From Glomus cerebriforme (taxonomy: Eukaryota; Glomeromycota; Glomeromycetes; Glomerales; Glomeraceae): 64,000 bases of DNA. Numbering within the stretch: the stretch's first letter is position 1; each line of letters begins with the position of its first letter. Below, in pieces: positions 11,685 to 21,995 of this stretch. Location of the stretch: contig QKYT01000072.1 in the NCBI GenBank assembly GCA_003550305.1, positions 194,231-258,230 on the forward strand, written 5' to 3'. Position numbers and translations under genes: made by a program. The notes below the pieces were generated by a model. The model was not told the origin of the DNA, ran no database searches, and saw only the letters and a program-made list of their open reading frames with translations.

Positions 11685-13020
11685 ATGGAATGTTTTCCAT
11701 GGAGAAGTATGACAACTCAAAATACTCAGGCAACTGCCACAAGCTCAAGCTCAAGCTCTCTTGCTTCCGTTTCTAATGAGATCAGTCAATTGGAAAAATA
11801 TCGTTATTATTGGTGGAAGACCGGAAACATGCACCCGAAAGCTAAATGGGAAGAAGTAAAGTAAGACTCTTTCTTATTTGTTACTGGTTGTTTACGAAAT
11901 ATCTGCTTAAATCAGCTGTCGTTTATTATCAAGTTTGCCATATGAACTTGCTAAAGATGTCCCTTTTGATACGTATGTCGAACAAACGGATAAATACAAT
12001 ATCCACGGCTTTTGGGAGTGGGAAAACAATACAGTTCGTGTCATAGAACTTCCTTCGTCATTTCACGAAAACTGTGTTAACGGGATTGTCCGACAAATTA
12101 GTAGACAATTAGGAGCTGTGGAGGGTACTAATGTAGATATTTTTAATTATGGAGCAACAAGTGAGTGTTTGATTTATTAGGTAAAGTATTATTCTATTAC
12201 TAACTATTTTTCGTTAAAAGCGACAAGATCAAGAGGATCAGGCAAAGAGGCGGATGCATCATTTCGGCCAGTATCAAAGCCACAAGTAAATCGTGGTGGA
12301 TCTGACGGAAACGTATGAAAGTTAATTTTATTCATTTCCTGATATGATGATTATTTTAATTATTTTAAATATCTGATATTTACGTTCTTAGAATCAGCCC
12401 TGGCCAAATTTGGTTGTGGAGGTTGCGTACACTCAAAGTGAAGCGGATGTCAGAAATAAGATAGAAAATTATTGGCTTAGGGCTGGTCGAGCTCATGATG
12501 CTATCCTGATTAAAATTGAACCACCAACCGCACCAGATATAATTCCCAAATTTATGACAGTAAGTAATGGCAAGATTATCTGATTCCTGCTCAATTCACA
12601 TTGATTAAATAATTTTTATTCTTTAATATGCCCGACATTATTGTATAAACAACCGAACAGCTATTGGTGCATTACAGCCTACAATGGTATGTTATATTAT
12701 GTACTTTTTAGAATAAGGTCAAATCTGATATAAGGTATTTTTATTAGTATGACTTCTCTACAACCGACGATCAAGGAAACCCCACCAATATTCAACCCGG
12801 GCAAAGAGTTATTAACATTCAACACGCATGCCTTTATCATGGGGTGCCAGTTAATGTTTGGAATCCACCACCGCCTCCACTACCTCCACCACTTCCTCAA
12901 CCTAACGCACCACTTCAACCTAATCCTCCACCTCAACCTAATCCTGTTGCTAATTTACCTAACCCCATTATCATTGACTTATATCTTGTTCAGTATCAAA
13001 TCATAAATTGTATTATCTAG
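11685..13020 (+). CDS. Spliced Uma2-like PD-(D/E)XK nuclease-fold protein, possibly with one lost splice acceptor
   Basis: Exons fit at 11685-11860, 11934-12160, 12221-12312, 12392-12559, about 12633-12686 and 12748-13020. Donors are GTAAG/GTGAG-type, with a TAACTA branch point before exon 3, and coding phase is kept across the first four exons. Order: a Ser-rich N-terminus; LPYELAKDVPFDTYVEQTD; then the nuclease-fold core KEADASFRP followed by WPNLVVEVAYTQSE and RNKIENYWLRAGRAHDAILI. The Asp-Ala-Ser-Phe and Val-Glu-Val segments occupy the positions of catalytic acids in the Uma2/DUF820 family. A Pro-rich stretch (PPPPPLPPPLPQPN) lies near the C-terminus. Where exon 5 should begin (12625-12633), the genome reads AATATGCC instead of an AG acceptor, so this copy may be mis-spliced or dead. 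Two possible starts exist, 11685 and 11709. The family assignment is from motif memory, and the biochemical target is unknown. Confidence 0.62.
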
Positions 13021-13149
13021 GTTGAAGCAAATTAATATACATTTTTTTATAACAGCAGATGGGTTTCGTGCTATTAGGATAATAATATAATTGCTAAAGC
13101 TTGTAATTTTTACTATGTGGTTTGCTAATATTAGTGTTCTATTATATAA

Positions 13150-13900
13150 TTCTGCGTAACGGTTTGACATTCTCTGTATTAAAATTTAATACTCCTAATA
13201 GTAATGTTTTTATTGAGTTAGAGGTAGAATCTATAGAACCAGTTTTTAATAATACAAATACTTCTAATGATAACCAAAACCCTTTTATTTATCAATATAA
13301 TCTTTGTGTTGAAAATATTTTTGATAACTGAATATCTGTTAATACATTTATATATAATTATTATTTAGAAAGAGATTTTGGTTATCAAGTATATTGAAAT
13401 GATAAAGATATAATTGATCATTCTGTTATTTGACATAAATTATTTATTGTTGTAATTATGAAGCTCGTAAGACAGTTAACCAAAATGTATATTGTTTGTG
13501 CAATTCTAACAAATCTAACTGTAAATGGCATTGTAATTTTAAATTACTAAAAACTGAACAACAAATAAGATGTATAACACTAATTAATAATTATAATTAC
13601 AAATTAAAACTAATTCAAATAGTTCATTTTAATGCTAGATATTAACAGTTTAATGATAATATGATATAAGATTTAAAATTTTTTACAAGTTGTAAAGTTG
13701 CACCTATAATACAATTAGAAATTCTTAAAAAAAAATATCTACAGTATGTATTTCACAAGCAAGATGATTATAATTCAATTTATAGATTGCATGAAAGTAA
13801 TAAAAATAAAATTCTTGATTCTGGTTCATTATTCAATGTTTTTTTTGAAAAATAATTGAAGATCCAAATTGGTTTGGTATTCTAACAATAAAAGATATTT
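13150..13900 (+). pseudogene. N-terminal half of a FAR1-type MULE transposase, decayed
   Basis: Starting near 13,150, frames carry an acidic stretch and then LERDFGYQVY (about 13,370). Next come the FAR1-like Cys/His module, with CNYEARKTVNQNVYC and SNCKWHCNFKLLKT (about 13,450-13,550), and then DLKFFTSCKVAPIIQLEIL and DDYNSIYRLHESNKNK (about 13,670-13,810). This is the usual order of the DNA-binding part of FAR1-related Mutator-like transposases, preceding the catalytic domain. The catalytic part is missing here, and in-frame stops are frequent, so it is a truncated relic. It is not the missing N-terminus of the MULE at 55-58 kb, which has its own remnants. Confidence 0.6.
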
Positions 13901-15464
13901 ATCTAGTATTTTTTGGATATCATTATCTTAGTAGAACTTATATCAATAATTTCATAATATAGTATTAAATGATAATACCTGTAAAATCAATAAATATAAT
14001 AAGTTTATGATAATTTCCAGTCACTGACGTCTTTTTTAAAGTTGATACCAAAGAGGCCACTTGGTATTTTCAGGCACTCTTTTTTGCACAAGACGGAGAG
14101 AAAAACTTGTGGCTGCTTTTGGTAAACCCAGAAGTTAGCTTAGCATAAAGTTTCTTTAGAAGTAAAGACCTTTTTATAGAGTTGATACATGGGTTTGGAT
14201 AATAAGAAAATCTTTTCTGATATACTGGATATAGAAGAAAGTAACCCAACTGGTTTGGTATTTAGTTGTCTTTTTTTAATTTAGTTTTTGTTTTCTGATC
14301 ACTTCTAGATGCCTTTCTCTAAGTAGTTTCTGAAAAGGTGCAGTTTGCTATTTTCTTCTTCATACTTGCTACTTTAAGTGGGGGGAATGAAGGTATTCAA
14401 AATTTGATCTATAGCTGATTACTGTTATGTGATTGGTTCTTATTATTGTTATATTCCTTTAATTTAGTTTCACAGATGGTAATCTCTTTTGTGTGCCCTT
14501 AAGGTGTTGAATTTGATTAAATAGTTAATAAAAAATTTATCTCTTGTACTTTTCTTATTTTTGTATACTGGAAACTTTTTATTGATTTATTCAGATAATA
14601 ATCATTAGGATACTATCTTTCTGTTTTTTTAACTCATCCGCCTAGATTATTACTTGCATTGTTAGAAGTAGCTTTATACTAAATTTATGTAATCAACTTT
14701 ATAGGATCACTGAATTAAAATGTAAAGGATTTGCTTACAAAGTATGAGAGCAGAAATCTGGTTGTCATAAGTAATTTTAGTTTCAAAGTATGCTTGTAAT
14801 CAAGTTCTGGAAGCCATTGGAAAGCTTATTTGTTATATTATTTTTTTCTTCTGAAGACTGATATCAGCATTCAGTCTCTATAAAGTTATTAATATTTCTT
14901 ACTAATTTAAAGACCCAAATTGATTTAAAGGAAGATTTAAGTAACTTGAAAAGAATTAGATATAATTAATAAACCATAGAAGATTTTGTTCTAGGATGAT
15001 GAAAGATGGAAGAATGATATGAAAGACTCAGATGAGGATAATTTTAGGTAAAGGAGTATGTATAGGGTTGGATAGGAAAGGTATTAGCAGGTTAAAGAAA
15101 ATAGCATTAAAAAAAATATATAAATTTCCATTAACAAGAATATTAGTATTTATCATAAAACAAAGGTAACCTTCTAAGTATTCCATTCTTTAAGGGCAAG
15201 GCAAGACTTTTCAAGCTGGATACATATGGAATTATACCATACAGTTTGATAATAGTAGTCTCTTCTACACCTTACTTTTCCAGTAGATATAAAATAACTT
15301 TGTCGGGCTATCTGCTCCTCTCCAAGACTGCGAGCACATATAGATGTCTAAAGAAGGATGGATACATCTCTCCACCCACAATAAATAATCATTAATAAAA
15401 TTTTATACATGTTAAAGATTAAAAAAAAAAATCAATAAATATAATATATATTTAAATATTTTTA
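13901..15464. other. Gene-poor stretch of locally higher GC
   Basis: From about 14,020 to 15,390 the composition is less AT-rich than its surroundings and has few long ORFs. I recognised no conserved protein motif on either strand and found no obvious repeat ends. It could be an old transposon body, UTR or unique non-coding DNA. Confidence 0.4.
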
Positions 15465-16762
15465 GACAAAAGTAACGAACCTCATTTTTTAAATTAATTC
15501 TCAGAATTGTACATAATAATTTAGGCTAAAATTTTAACATATGTTAGTTTACATCTTATGTAAACAATGATGTAAACATTATTTTATTTATAAACATATT
15601 TCAAATATGATTGACAAAATAGGATTTTATACTACTTTACACTATGTCCGATTTAACAGAGGATGAATGCAACCAAATTATTGGCCTATTTAAGGGTAGT
15701 GTCACAAAAGCAAATATTAAAATGCTTAGCTTTTCTAAAACTACAGTTCTTCGAACTATTTAAACCTTTTGTGAAAGAAAAAGTCTTAAGACTTAGCCAC
15801 AAAGTGGTCGTCCAAGACTTTTAAATTGTGAATACTAAAAAGTACTAAAAAAAATTGTTAAAACTGATAATTACCAGTCAGCTAAACAAATAAAGAACAA
15901 ATTTCAAGAAAAAACTGAAATTCAAATTTCTACATATTAGAATAATAAGAAGAAATTTGCATGAGCTTAATATTTTTTTTTTGTATTCTAGTATGCAAAC
16001 CTCTTCTTAGTGATAAATAAAGAAAAAATTGCTTAACCTGATGTATTGAAAAAAAAGACTAGTCTGTTAGGAAATAGAAGTCAGTTATCTGGAGTAATGA
16101 GAATCACTTTACAATTTTTAAAAATGATGGTCCAGGTTGTGTTTGAAGAACTTCTGGAATATGATTCAATATTAAAAATATGACTTCTACAGTAAAATAT
16201 AATGGTGGATGTGGAGTTGTTTTTTAGAAAAAGGATTAGAACCGTTAGTAAAAGTTGATAAAAAAATAAAACATCATGATTATATTCAAATACTTGAATA
16301 ATATTTATTTCCATTAATTAATAATAATTTTAATGGAAAAAATTATTTATTCCAAGATGATAATGCCCTAGTTCACACTGCTAAAAATATTAAAAAATGG
16401 ATTGAAGCAAAAAATAATAAAAATTTTGAAAAATTGACCAAGTCAGTAATCACCTGACTTGAACCTTATTAAATATTTATAATCAGAGCTGAAAGGCATA
16501 TTAGAAAATGTTTCAGACCTGCAAAAAATATGAAGGAATTGGAATATGCTTTGCATAAAGAATAGAATAAAATTCTGAAGTATACTTTAACAAATTTAAT
16601 TGAAAATATACTATGTCGGATAGGAATATGTATTAAGAATAATGGCTGGCCAACTAAATATTAGTTTTATAATAGTTAACCTAATAATAATTAAAATTTT
16701 AACCCAATTATTATGTACATTTTTGAGTAATTAATAAAAATATGAAGTCTACTACTTTTGTC
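15465..16762. mobile_element. Tc1/mariner-like element with both terminal inverted repeats
   Basis: The left end begins TA-GACAAAAGTAACGAACCTC and the right end closes GAAGTCTACTACTTTTGTC-TA. The inverted similarity runs about 75 bp and includes the shared inner block TGTACATAATAATT. TA dinucleotides flank both ends (15463-15464 and 16763-16764), the standard Tc1/mariner target duplication. The 1.3-kb interior holds the decayed transposase listed separately. Confidence 0.9.
15644..16665 (+). pseudogene. Tc1-like DDE transposase, decayed
   Basis: Begins MSDLTEDECNQIIGLFKGS with a helix-turn-helix module and SFSKTTVLRTI, followed by PQSGRPRLL, the classical GRPR-type linker. The catalytic part is recognisable across frames: SVIWSNENHFTIFKNDGPG (about 16,080-16,130) around the first acidic motif (W-S-D/N-E, here Asn), FQDDNAPVHTA (about 16,350-16,380) around the second Asp, and PSQSPDLN plus SELKG (about 16,440-16,500) at the third. 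Multiple stops and frameshifts are present, so it cannot make an active protein. The element ends are nevertheless still similar to each other. Confidence 0.88.
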
Positions 16763-17029
16763 TAAATAGTGTATATTTAGATTTTACAATATTTGATAAA
16801 AGCAAATAATAAAATAGCTTTAAAAATATTTTAGATAAATTCAAAATCTGGTTTAATTAATATTATATCTTAAATTTTTCTAATAATATTACATTTTTAT
16901 TATTTTTTTTATATTTGGCAAAAAAAATTTAATAAAATGTTTTATTTGTATAAAAATATATTAAGTATTAAATTAAATAAATATTTAACAATTATTGGTG
17001 ATGGAATATCATTCAGTAATTGGATTTCA

Positions 17030-17240
17030 ATAAAATTTATACCATTTGATTCATCTCAATGAGAGGATTCGAATGGTAATAAAATCATTATTCTAGTATC
17101 GATATTGGTAGAATTATGCTTTAATAAAGTTTATAATATATAATTTCAGCCAAAATTGCAGAATTGGACCTTAATTTCTGCAATTGTTCACAATATCGCG
17201 AGACCCATCTTTAGATGGAATCATGTGCAGAAATTACACA
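17030..17240. repeat. Dispersed repeat copy
   Basis: Shares ATACCATTTGATTCATCTCA and GAGAGGATTCGAATGGTAAT with the copy near 3,740, and AGTTTATAATATATAATTT plus a TTTGCAATT-type tail with the copy near 54,410-54,550. CCATCTTTAGATGGAATCAT is a local inverted repeat. Probably a MITE-like family; no coding capacity. Confidence 0.6.
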
Positions 17241-17387
17241 ATTGGTAATACATAGATGTTATAATACAAGATTTAAACTTGCATTAAAAGAAATTCACAT
17301 GCTTAACTGACATAATATTTTAATTCTTTTAAAATCATTTTAAATGTTATTTTAAAATTTTCTTTATCAATACAGCCATAATAAATC

Positions 17388-18370
17388 TAATAAAATTCTG
17401 ATGATATTTTTTTATTTTTGTTAAGTAATTGTAAATTTTAAATTTACTTTCTTATTGCTAATTGGTTTTTTGATTTTAGAAGTTGCATAAAAACATCACT
17501 TTCTGATTTAACATATATTATGGTATTTTGAAATGCAAACAGATCAATCTTGTTTTATTTTCTTGTAACATACATATTTGATTTACATATAGGTAATTTA
17601 AAAAAGTATGTTATATAGGTATAAGAATGATATATTTTTGCTTTTAAGATATTTAAGATAAGCCATATTAAATATTATCAAGTTAAGGTTATGTATTTTA
17701 TTTTATATTTAGTTATCTTGGATAGTGCAATATTATTGTTTTGTAAGCTTTAATAAAATTGTTTTAACTAGTTAGTACAGGATTTTTGATAACTATATTA
17801 ATTAAAAAAAGTGGTTGTAAGAGTAATGTACAATTTATTTATTTTTTTTTTTACATTTTTTTTGTAATAGTTAAGATTACAAATTATATCATTAAAATTA
17901 AATAGATTATCAGTTTAAAAATTCAGGTTGTACATTACGCCATAAAATGATGAAAACTTTTTTAATTTAATAAAAATCTAATAATATTTTTTATTTTTGT
18001 TAAAAATAAAAAAGTGAATTTAAAATTTATTACTTGATTAGTTTTTTGATTTAGAAGTCACATAAAAATTACTTTCTGATTTATTTAATATATATTATTA
18101 TATTTTAAGATATTTGAAAATAATAAATAATATTATTGCTTTGTAAGCTTTAATAAAATTATTTTTAACTAGTTAGTACAGGATTTTTAATAATTATATT
18201 AACTAAGAAAGTGACTGCAGAAGCAGTATACAATCCATTTTTTTTTTTTTACATATGATACATATTTTTTTTATAATAATTAAAGATTATAAATTACATC
18301 ATTAAAATCAAATAAATTATTAGTTTAAAATTCAGGCTATATATTATGTCACATTGAAAAAATACTATAA
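17388..18370. repeat. Tandem duplication of a ~0.5-kb AT-rich segment
   Basis: Two copies, about 17,388-17,945 and 17,965-18,360, share an ordered series of matching blocks. These are a TTTTATTTTTGTTAA block, GGTTTTTTGATTTTAGAAGT, CACTTTCTGATTTA, TTTGTAAGCTTTAATAAAAT, AACTAGTTAGTACAGGATTT, an AGTGGTTGTAAGAGTAATG-like block, and a final TTTAAAATTCAGG block. The copies have diverged by substitutions and small indels. No protein is seen in either. Confidence 0.75.
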
Positions 18371-19723
18371 AAATAATAGAAACTTTCTTAATTAACATGA
18401 TATTTATAATAAAAAAAGAAAATTATTTGAAATGGATTTTTTTTTTAAAAGGTTTTTAAAAAGAACCTTTTTATGGACTTTCTGGTTTTTTTTTATAAAA
18501 TTTTCATAAACTTTTTATATAAACTTTTTATAAACTTTCAAACTTTTTTTTTTAAAAAATATTTAAAAAACAAAAATTTAATAATAAAGAAAATGATATA
18601 AAAAATATATATAAGATAACTGTAGATGATGTTAAATATAAAATGAATACTTTAAATAAAGTTTATAATACCCCAGTAAACTATTTAAAAGAAACATAAG
18701 TAAATAGTATTATTTTTAATATTATATATTACATAGAAAATTGGTAAAAAAAAAATTTTTTAATTATAATTTTTTAATATCTAATATATTTTGTATATTT
18801 TGTTAATTCTTTTAAACTATTATTAACAACATTATTTGCAATATCAAAGTATGATTCAAATATAAATACTTTATTTATAAGTTTTAATGAATGAAGGTAA
18901 CATAATTTTATCAATATATATAAAATATAATATAATTTATTAAAATAAAAATTTTAAAAATTATAGCAGCTGTATCATTATCTGTAGAAATAGCAGCAGT
19001 ATCAGGAATAACAGCACTACCACCAAAATCATTGGCAGAAATAGTAGTAGTACTACTAACATCATCAGTAAGAATAGTAGTAGTGTCACCAATATCATCA
19101 GCAAGAGTAGTAATAGCAGTACTACCAACATTATTAGCAGAAGTAGTAACAGCAGTATTATTAAAATTATATAACAGATTATTATATTTATTGCAAATTA
19201 AGTAAACATTAGATAAGCATCTGCATATTAATTCCTAAAGATTATAGGGGTTATTATGTTAAGTGCTAGAAAACTACAGATCATCAAGCTAAGGAATGTC
19301 CATCAAAGCATAAAAAAAAAGAGCTTTGGTTTAAAAAATAAATATTTTTTTTTCATAAATAAAATTTAAAATAATTAGTAATTAGATTTTTTTAATATTT
19401 TTAAAAATTAACTAATTTTTAATTTTTTTTAGTAGGGTAAAGAAATTTTTTTTTCATTATATATATATATATAACATAATTAGGTCTAGGTAAAAAAAAT
19501 TTTTTTTATTATATATAATAAATAATATAATATTTTTGAGTAGAAGGGATTTTTTTAATATCATTTTTTTTTTATTATATAATATATATAATATAATAGG
19601 ATTAGAAAAAGAGTTTTTTTGTAATTTTTTTTTTATATATTTTAGTATATTTTTTTTTATTATTACCATATATAATAATACTTATCAGAGAACTGAAAGT
19701 ATTTATTGGTAATAAAATTTTAA
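18371..19723. other. AT-rich low-complexity region with one degenerate trinucleotide repeat
   Basis: From about 18,965 to 19,170 there is a degenerate AGTAGTAG/CATCAGCA-type repeat. On the minus strand it would read as Thr/Ala/Asp-rich low complexity. From about 19,440 to 19,675 there are TA and T-run tracts. No gene is supported. Confidence 0.55.
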
Positions 19724-19899
19724 TGGGAGTCAGAATCTATTTGCACCAAGATCTTTTGGAATTTTCTATACGATAACTTTCAATTTTAATGTAATAAGTA
19801 ATTACCATTAGGATAATAATGATAATCCAAATGATCTTTGTTTTGTGATTATCTTGGAGGTGAATTATGTTTTCCACAACTTGAAATTATAGTAGAATT
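19724..19899 (+). pseudogene. 5' part of a 2OG-Fe(II)-oxygenase-like gene interrupted by the 31.8-kb element
   Basis: Readable segments are GVRIYLHQDLLEF, then an H-x-D-N-N-D segment (about 19,815-19,830), then DYLGGELCFPQLEIIVE up to base 19,899. The Gly-Gly-Glu-Leu-Cys-Phe-Pro segment with a following hydrophobic strand resembles the jelly-roll core of 2OG-Fe(II) oxygenases. The fragment already carries a stop and a frameshift, so the gene or TE-borne copy was probably decaying before or after the insertion. Its continuation starts at 51,697. Confidence 0.5.
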
Positions 19900-20200
19900 A
19901 GTGGGATACCACATGTGATATAATTATATCACATGTGATATCCCACTTACCCTAGATTACAGTATCACATATAATCTGAATATCACATATGATCTAAATG
20001 ATGTGGTCTAATTATCACATATAATCTAAATGATATGATCTAAATACCACATATAATCTAACATTTTATTATTTTCTATATTACTTTTATGTTCTAGCTA
20101 TGTCTTTAAGTCTTTCTTGATATTCATGTTTTTTATGCTAATATACTTTTATTGCCACAATATAATCTAATTATCATATACATATAATCTAAATACCACA
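19900..20200 (+). repeat. Left terminal inverted repeat (~301 bp)
   Basis: Starts with a 48-bp palindrome (19,900-19,947) that has a single mismatched pair. CTTACCCTAGATTACAG follows, then a run of ~18-bp units like ATCACATATAATCTAAAT, then unique sequence containing CTAGCTATGTCTTTAAGTCT. It matches the right end in inverted orientation, apart from four fewer 18-bp units and scattered substitutions. Confidence 0.95.
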
Positions 20201-21486
20201 CTTTTTTTCTTATTTCTGAGTCGTTTACATACTAAATTCTATAATGGGATTGTTAACCTTCTGTAGTTGTTTAGATGCCTGATTTTATGCTGAGGTACTG
20301 ACCTCCTATGCCTGATTGGGTGCTGGATTCTATATTAAAGTGCTTACCCTTTGCGCCTATTTGGTTGCCTTTCTTGATGTCAAAATGTGGTAAAAAATAT
20401 CACGTCAGGTGACGCAGTAATTCGATCTAGATCTGTGATTAATTTTGGCTGACACTATATCATAATTCTGGCTGATCTTTTGAATATATAATTTGAGGAT
20501 CTAGCTTGGTGCCATGATAGTGACCTGGTAATGACCTGGTAGCTACCGTGGAACTGTCATAGAACTGTCATGGTACTAGTAGTTTGCTAGTTTGGATGCT
20601 GAGTTATTATATCCAAGTATCTGGCCGAAATTGTAGAATAATGCTGGCCGATACTATACCTTACTGCGCTGGTCATATGACTTTCACTGACCTGCAAGTC
20701 AGAGAATTCGAAATGCAAAATATAAAAAACTGTGCATTACCATAGTCGGCCTGCACTATCTTGTAACCCAACTATTGCCCATTAGTTGCTGGTATATGTA
20801 TGCCAATTTCACGTCTGTAGTTGGAGGTGCATTGTGCATTACTATGGCCGGCCCATTTGATTGCCAGAAGTACACCATTTCACAATTCAACTATTGCCTA
20901 TTTGTTGCCAGCATATTGGCAGAATGTTATAAGCTCTTCTGAGGCCTGATCATGAGTCTAAACTGGGTTGGGACAATGAGTATACTAATTTTTTAAGCAT
21001 CTCTAGTGTCCTTAGTAAAAGTAAAGTTCTAGGAAAAAAATTCAAAGTTATCAGCCCCCAAAGAGATCTCATCAACCAGACATGATCTGTCCTAGTTATC
21101 TAAGTTATTGGATTAACTAGGACGGGAACTAGGATGGGTTTTGATATGGGAGAAGAGCTTCTTTCTTTAATTTAACTTGTTCTTTTATATTATGTCTTAG
21201 TTGTCCTAGTTGTCCTAGTAAAAATAAAAATTCTAGAAAAAAAAATTGTAACCCATCCTATAGTATATGTATAATATACACTATGTATGCTATTTATATG
21301 CTATATAGATATATACCAGTATATCTATAGGTAAAAAAAATAAAAAAAGGTAAAGAAGTCTGAAATTTACTACTAGGATGACTAGGATAATTAGGACAGA
21401 CTATTTCTTTCCCTTTCAATCGACTTAAAATTACCATCTAGCTATATTTCATCTGTTCTAGAAAATTTTGACAACTAGGACGGAAA
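20201..21486. other. Subterminal non-coding region of the element
   Basis: No conserved ORF was recognised. Between about 20,733 and 20,935 a ~95-bp segment is tandemly duplicated (TGTGCATTACCATAGTCGGC and the later TGTGCATTACTATGGCCGGC, each followed by CAACTATTGCC). From about 21,080 to 21,480 there are many CCTAGTTNTCCTAG/ACTAGGA words in both orientations. This could hold replication or packaging signals, but that is inference. Confidence 0.5.
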
Positions 21487-21765
21487 CTAGAATAGAATTT
21501 CTAGAACAGTTTGCTGAGATATATTCTTGGCTTGCTTAGCCAGCTTTTTCTGATGGTACTGTTCCCTTTTACAGTGCTTTCTAGCATATAGATCGCAAAA
21601 TCTATATTCGGAATAAGTTCATTTACCACATTCAATGCAAGGTATATATGAGGGAGAATTCTGATGTATTTGGCACCCTTTTAGGTGGAAGCACTCCCAA
21701 TTACAAACTTCTCCAGTCCTGAGAATATATGGACATCGATAAAATACTATTTTTGATAACTATGA
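21487..21765 (-). pseudogene. Small Cys/His-rich protein
   Basis: On the minus strand a ~85-codon frame reads CPYILRTGEVCNWECFHLKG, then CQIHQNSPSYIPCIECGK, an in-frame TGA, then CDLYARKHCKREQYHQKK, ending at 21,487. The spacing of Cys and His pairs suggests one or two zinc-binding knuckles. The layout resembles the small protein at 45,130-45,330, at the other end of the element, and the two may be paralogues. No ATG is visible upstream in frame, so the N-terminus may be lost or the start non-canonical. It is divergent from the polymerase gene that follows. Function unknown; small zinc proteins of mobile elements often bind nucleic acid. Confidence 0.5.
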
Positions 21766-21995
21766 ATAATTCGATTATGTATCGATTTATATATTTCAGA
21801 ATTAATTTTCATTTTGAACTTTTTTCTCCCAGAGTATATACTTTCTCTTGAACTGTATATTTGTTATATAATATTATAACCGAACAATCCTCACTTTCAG
21901 AGTTCCTTGACGCGCCCTCCGCCCCTTTTCATCCAGAGGCTGAAAAAGATAAAATGATAGGCTAGGTGATCAGATATCCCAGCGAGAATTACTTG

